DNA of 64,000 nucleotides from Oxyruncus cristatus (lineage: Eukaryota; Chordata; Aves; Passeriformes; Cotingidae): NCBI GenBank assembly GCA_013399855.1, contig VXAY01002113.1:2315906-2379905 (forward strand), written 5' to 3'. Positions 62,101 to 64,000 of this stretch are shown here, piece after piece. A model generated the notes under the pieces. It was not told where the DNA came from. It saw nothing but the letters and a program-made list of their open reading frames with translations, and did not search any database. Position 1 is the first letter of the stretch, and each line of letters starts with the position of its first letter. Position numbers and translations under genes: made by a program.

Positions 62101-64000
62101 AGCAAATAAAACTCTACATGCTCTTGGGTGTCAGCACAGACTGTAAAACACGACTTTTGGAGAGCACATGTCTTCTGTTAGCAACACATTTCAGTAGCAA
62201 GACAGCCTGCAGTGCCTGCAAACAAGCCAGCCTCATCTCCAGGCTGTTCCCAAAAAACTCCATGACCCTGAAGTTCAGCAGCACAACTGAACAGAGAGAC
62301 ATCAGAGACCCAGGGAAAATGCATCCCCCTCCTGTTCCATGCAAACGGCAGGAGAGCAGCCACATCCCAGCAATCCCAGAGAGCTCTCCTGCCTGACGGA
62401 AGGATCAGAATGAAGCAAGCGCTCTGGGCTAATCCGAGGAGATATTTCTATTTATCTCTGAACAGCCCCAATCAACAGTCTGGAGTTGTTGATATAAGAT
62501 AACCAGCTCTGTTTTCACCTTTAATTCTTCATCAGTCTCTACAGAAATTATCAAATGGGATGAGAGAGGAACACAAGGCGGAGGCGTCACCTCCTGTCCC
62601 CTGTACAGCGCAAAGGACATTGACCTGAGCAGTCCCTCCGCACCCGTGTGAAATGCCCTGCCCTCCCAGGGCTTAGGAACTGTCCTCGCCACGGAGTTCA
62701 CACTCAGAAAGGTTCATGGACTCTCCTGCCAGTTCCTTTGCTCATGGAGCTTCTCCCCACAAAGCAAGAGCTTTTGTGTCTTCTGTGTAATATGACTGCA
62801 ATAAAAGGGTGGTGAAAGTCAGCCCTGCTCTGACCTCCCCTCGTCTTTGCTCTGTTGACTAAACAGTTAACTAGGTTCTAATTCTTTTTGTTTGTTTTGG
62901 TTTGAGGAAGGATCAAGTTCCCAGGGTTTTCAGACTCCTTCTGCAGCAACTTTCTGGACTTTCTGGTTATGTTTTTTACTGTGCTTCTCTGCCCTCAGCA
63001 CTCTTCCTTTCAAAAGGATAAATAAGCCGAGAAGCAGAATTTATTCTAGTAACATTATTAAAAAAAAAAAAAAAGAAAGACTTTACTGCCTAAATTCGTG
63101 GTCTTCTTCTCCATGGGCTTTGTGTTCCTGTTCTACAGTTTCACTTCTGGGCTGGAGTGAACTGTAGTGAACTCTCTGTCATGCTTCCCTTCTGATCCAA
63201 TTTCCTAAGAGTTTGAAAAGGAATCTTGGAGCATCCACAATGAGGTGGCTTAAGCCACGTCACTCCTAATGTCAAACCAGCTGAAAAGAAACACCTGAGC
63301 CCTGTCTGCGGAAAAACAAGGAACCCCTGTGGTTCTTGGGGAATTGCTCACTGGAAGTCATTCCTCCCTGTGAGTATCAGGCTCTGAATATCAGCTAATC
63401 CTTCACAGCCTTTCCCAAAGCCAGCTGGCTTCACACTGCTGTTCTTTCACACAAACTTGCTCCAAGAGGCAGCACTGAAGGAAAGCAAACTAAAGAACTG
63501 GCCTGACCTCCCCAGAGCTCCTTGGTGCCCTGGACGTGCTGCAATCCCTGCCCACCCTGCCCAGGCAGGGGTCTGCAGGACCTCAGGGGGACAGGGACAC
63601 TGCCTGCAAGTCAGAGCGCCCAAGGAGGGTGAAGAAGCCATTTGTTATGTTTGATGTTACTGAAATCAGGATGGAGCCGTGCACAAAGAATGTTCAGCCC
63701 TGGGCTGAACATCCCTCCGTGAACTGCGCAGGGCTCCTCCCTTCCCCCGGTCCCGTCCCAGACTAGGGGAGCAGACCTAGGGGGTGCAGCCTGGCATCTC
63801 CCGTTTTGGAGGGGCTTTAGGGGAGCCCAGGGACAGTGACACACACAGAGATGAACCTGCCCACCCCGCATGCGGCCACTCGCCTGGCTGGACACCCACA
63901 TCACCCGGCAGCTGCCCTACCGCCCCTGTCCCCCATCACACATGGTCTGCAGCCTCTGTGCCCTACAGCCCCCCATCTCCAGTCCCCACAGCCCTCCACC
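59164..64000. other. Presumed ACSF2 intron 1, no exon found
   Basis: The exon at 59163 needs two bases of its first codon from an upstream exon, so at least one more exon exists to the right. No CpG-rich start region, targeting peptide or convincing donor is visible up to the window end. An A run lies at about 63058-63074. Nothing else recognisable is present. Confidence 0.6.

Noticed and set aside
63447..63904. Minus-strand frames near the right edge as ACSF2 exon 1
   Set aside because: No mitochondrial targeting character, no fitting donor phase (two bases before the exon at 59163) and no CpG-rich start region.
1..64000. tRNA genes, CRISPR arrays, bacterial operons or complete endogenous viruses
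   Set aside because: No tRNA-like internal promoter boxes with cloverleaf potential, no spaced direct repeats of CRISPR type, and no retroviral gag, pol or env frames were seen.

Overview
This window is vertebrate nuclear DNA, most likely from a bird. The genes have many small exons with GT-AG introns, there are CpG-rich promoters, and the interspersed repeats are truncated CR1 LINE tails, the typical avian repeat. The gene order EPN3 - MYCBPAP - RSAD1 - ACSF2, with CHAD nested in ACSF2, matches the conserved block on human 17q21.33 (from memory; in chicken it should lie on microchromosome 18). Two assembly gaps (runs of N) are present, both in GC-rich sequence beside promoters. No bacterial-type system, virus or CRISPR array was found.

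Layout from left to right. Positions 318-4117 (minus): EPN3, an endocytic adaptor, 3' part missing beyond the left edge. Positions 4118-10650: EPN3 upstream region, an 877-base gap, and an intergenic stretch with an unexplained TATA box pointing right. Positions 10747-21843 (minus): complete MYCBPAP, 19 coding exons, 886 codons plus stop. Positions 21850-22520: its CpG-rich promoter followed by a GGGACAC-type minisatellite. Positions 22564-25447 (minus): RSAD1, nine exons, with the start codon probably lost in a small gap beside a Gly-Pro hexamer repeat. Positions 26024-27330: a possible small plus-strand transcription unit. Positions 27900-59163 (minus): ACSF2, fifteen of its exons; the first exon was not found and probably lies beyond the right edge. 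Positions 39800-44777 (plus): CHAD, three coding exons, inside an 18.75-kb ACSF2 intron. Positions 59164-64000: presumed ACSF2 intron 1.

The genes do not form a pathway. EPN3 acts in clathrin-mediated endocytosis, MYCBPAP in the sperm flagellum and testis, RSAD1 is a HemW-like radical SAM protein of mitochondria, ACSF2 a mitochondrial medium-chain acyl-CoA synthetase, and CHAD a cartilage matrix leucine-rich-repeat protein. Exon boundaries were set by hand from splice sites, phase continuity and remembered human protein sequences; no alignment was run. The most interesting unexplained signals are the candidate transcript between RSAD1 and ACSF2, the cluster of GC-rich tandem repeats around RSAD1 (one carrying repeated CACGTG E-boxes), and the TATA box beside the large gap.
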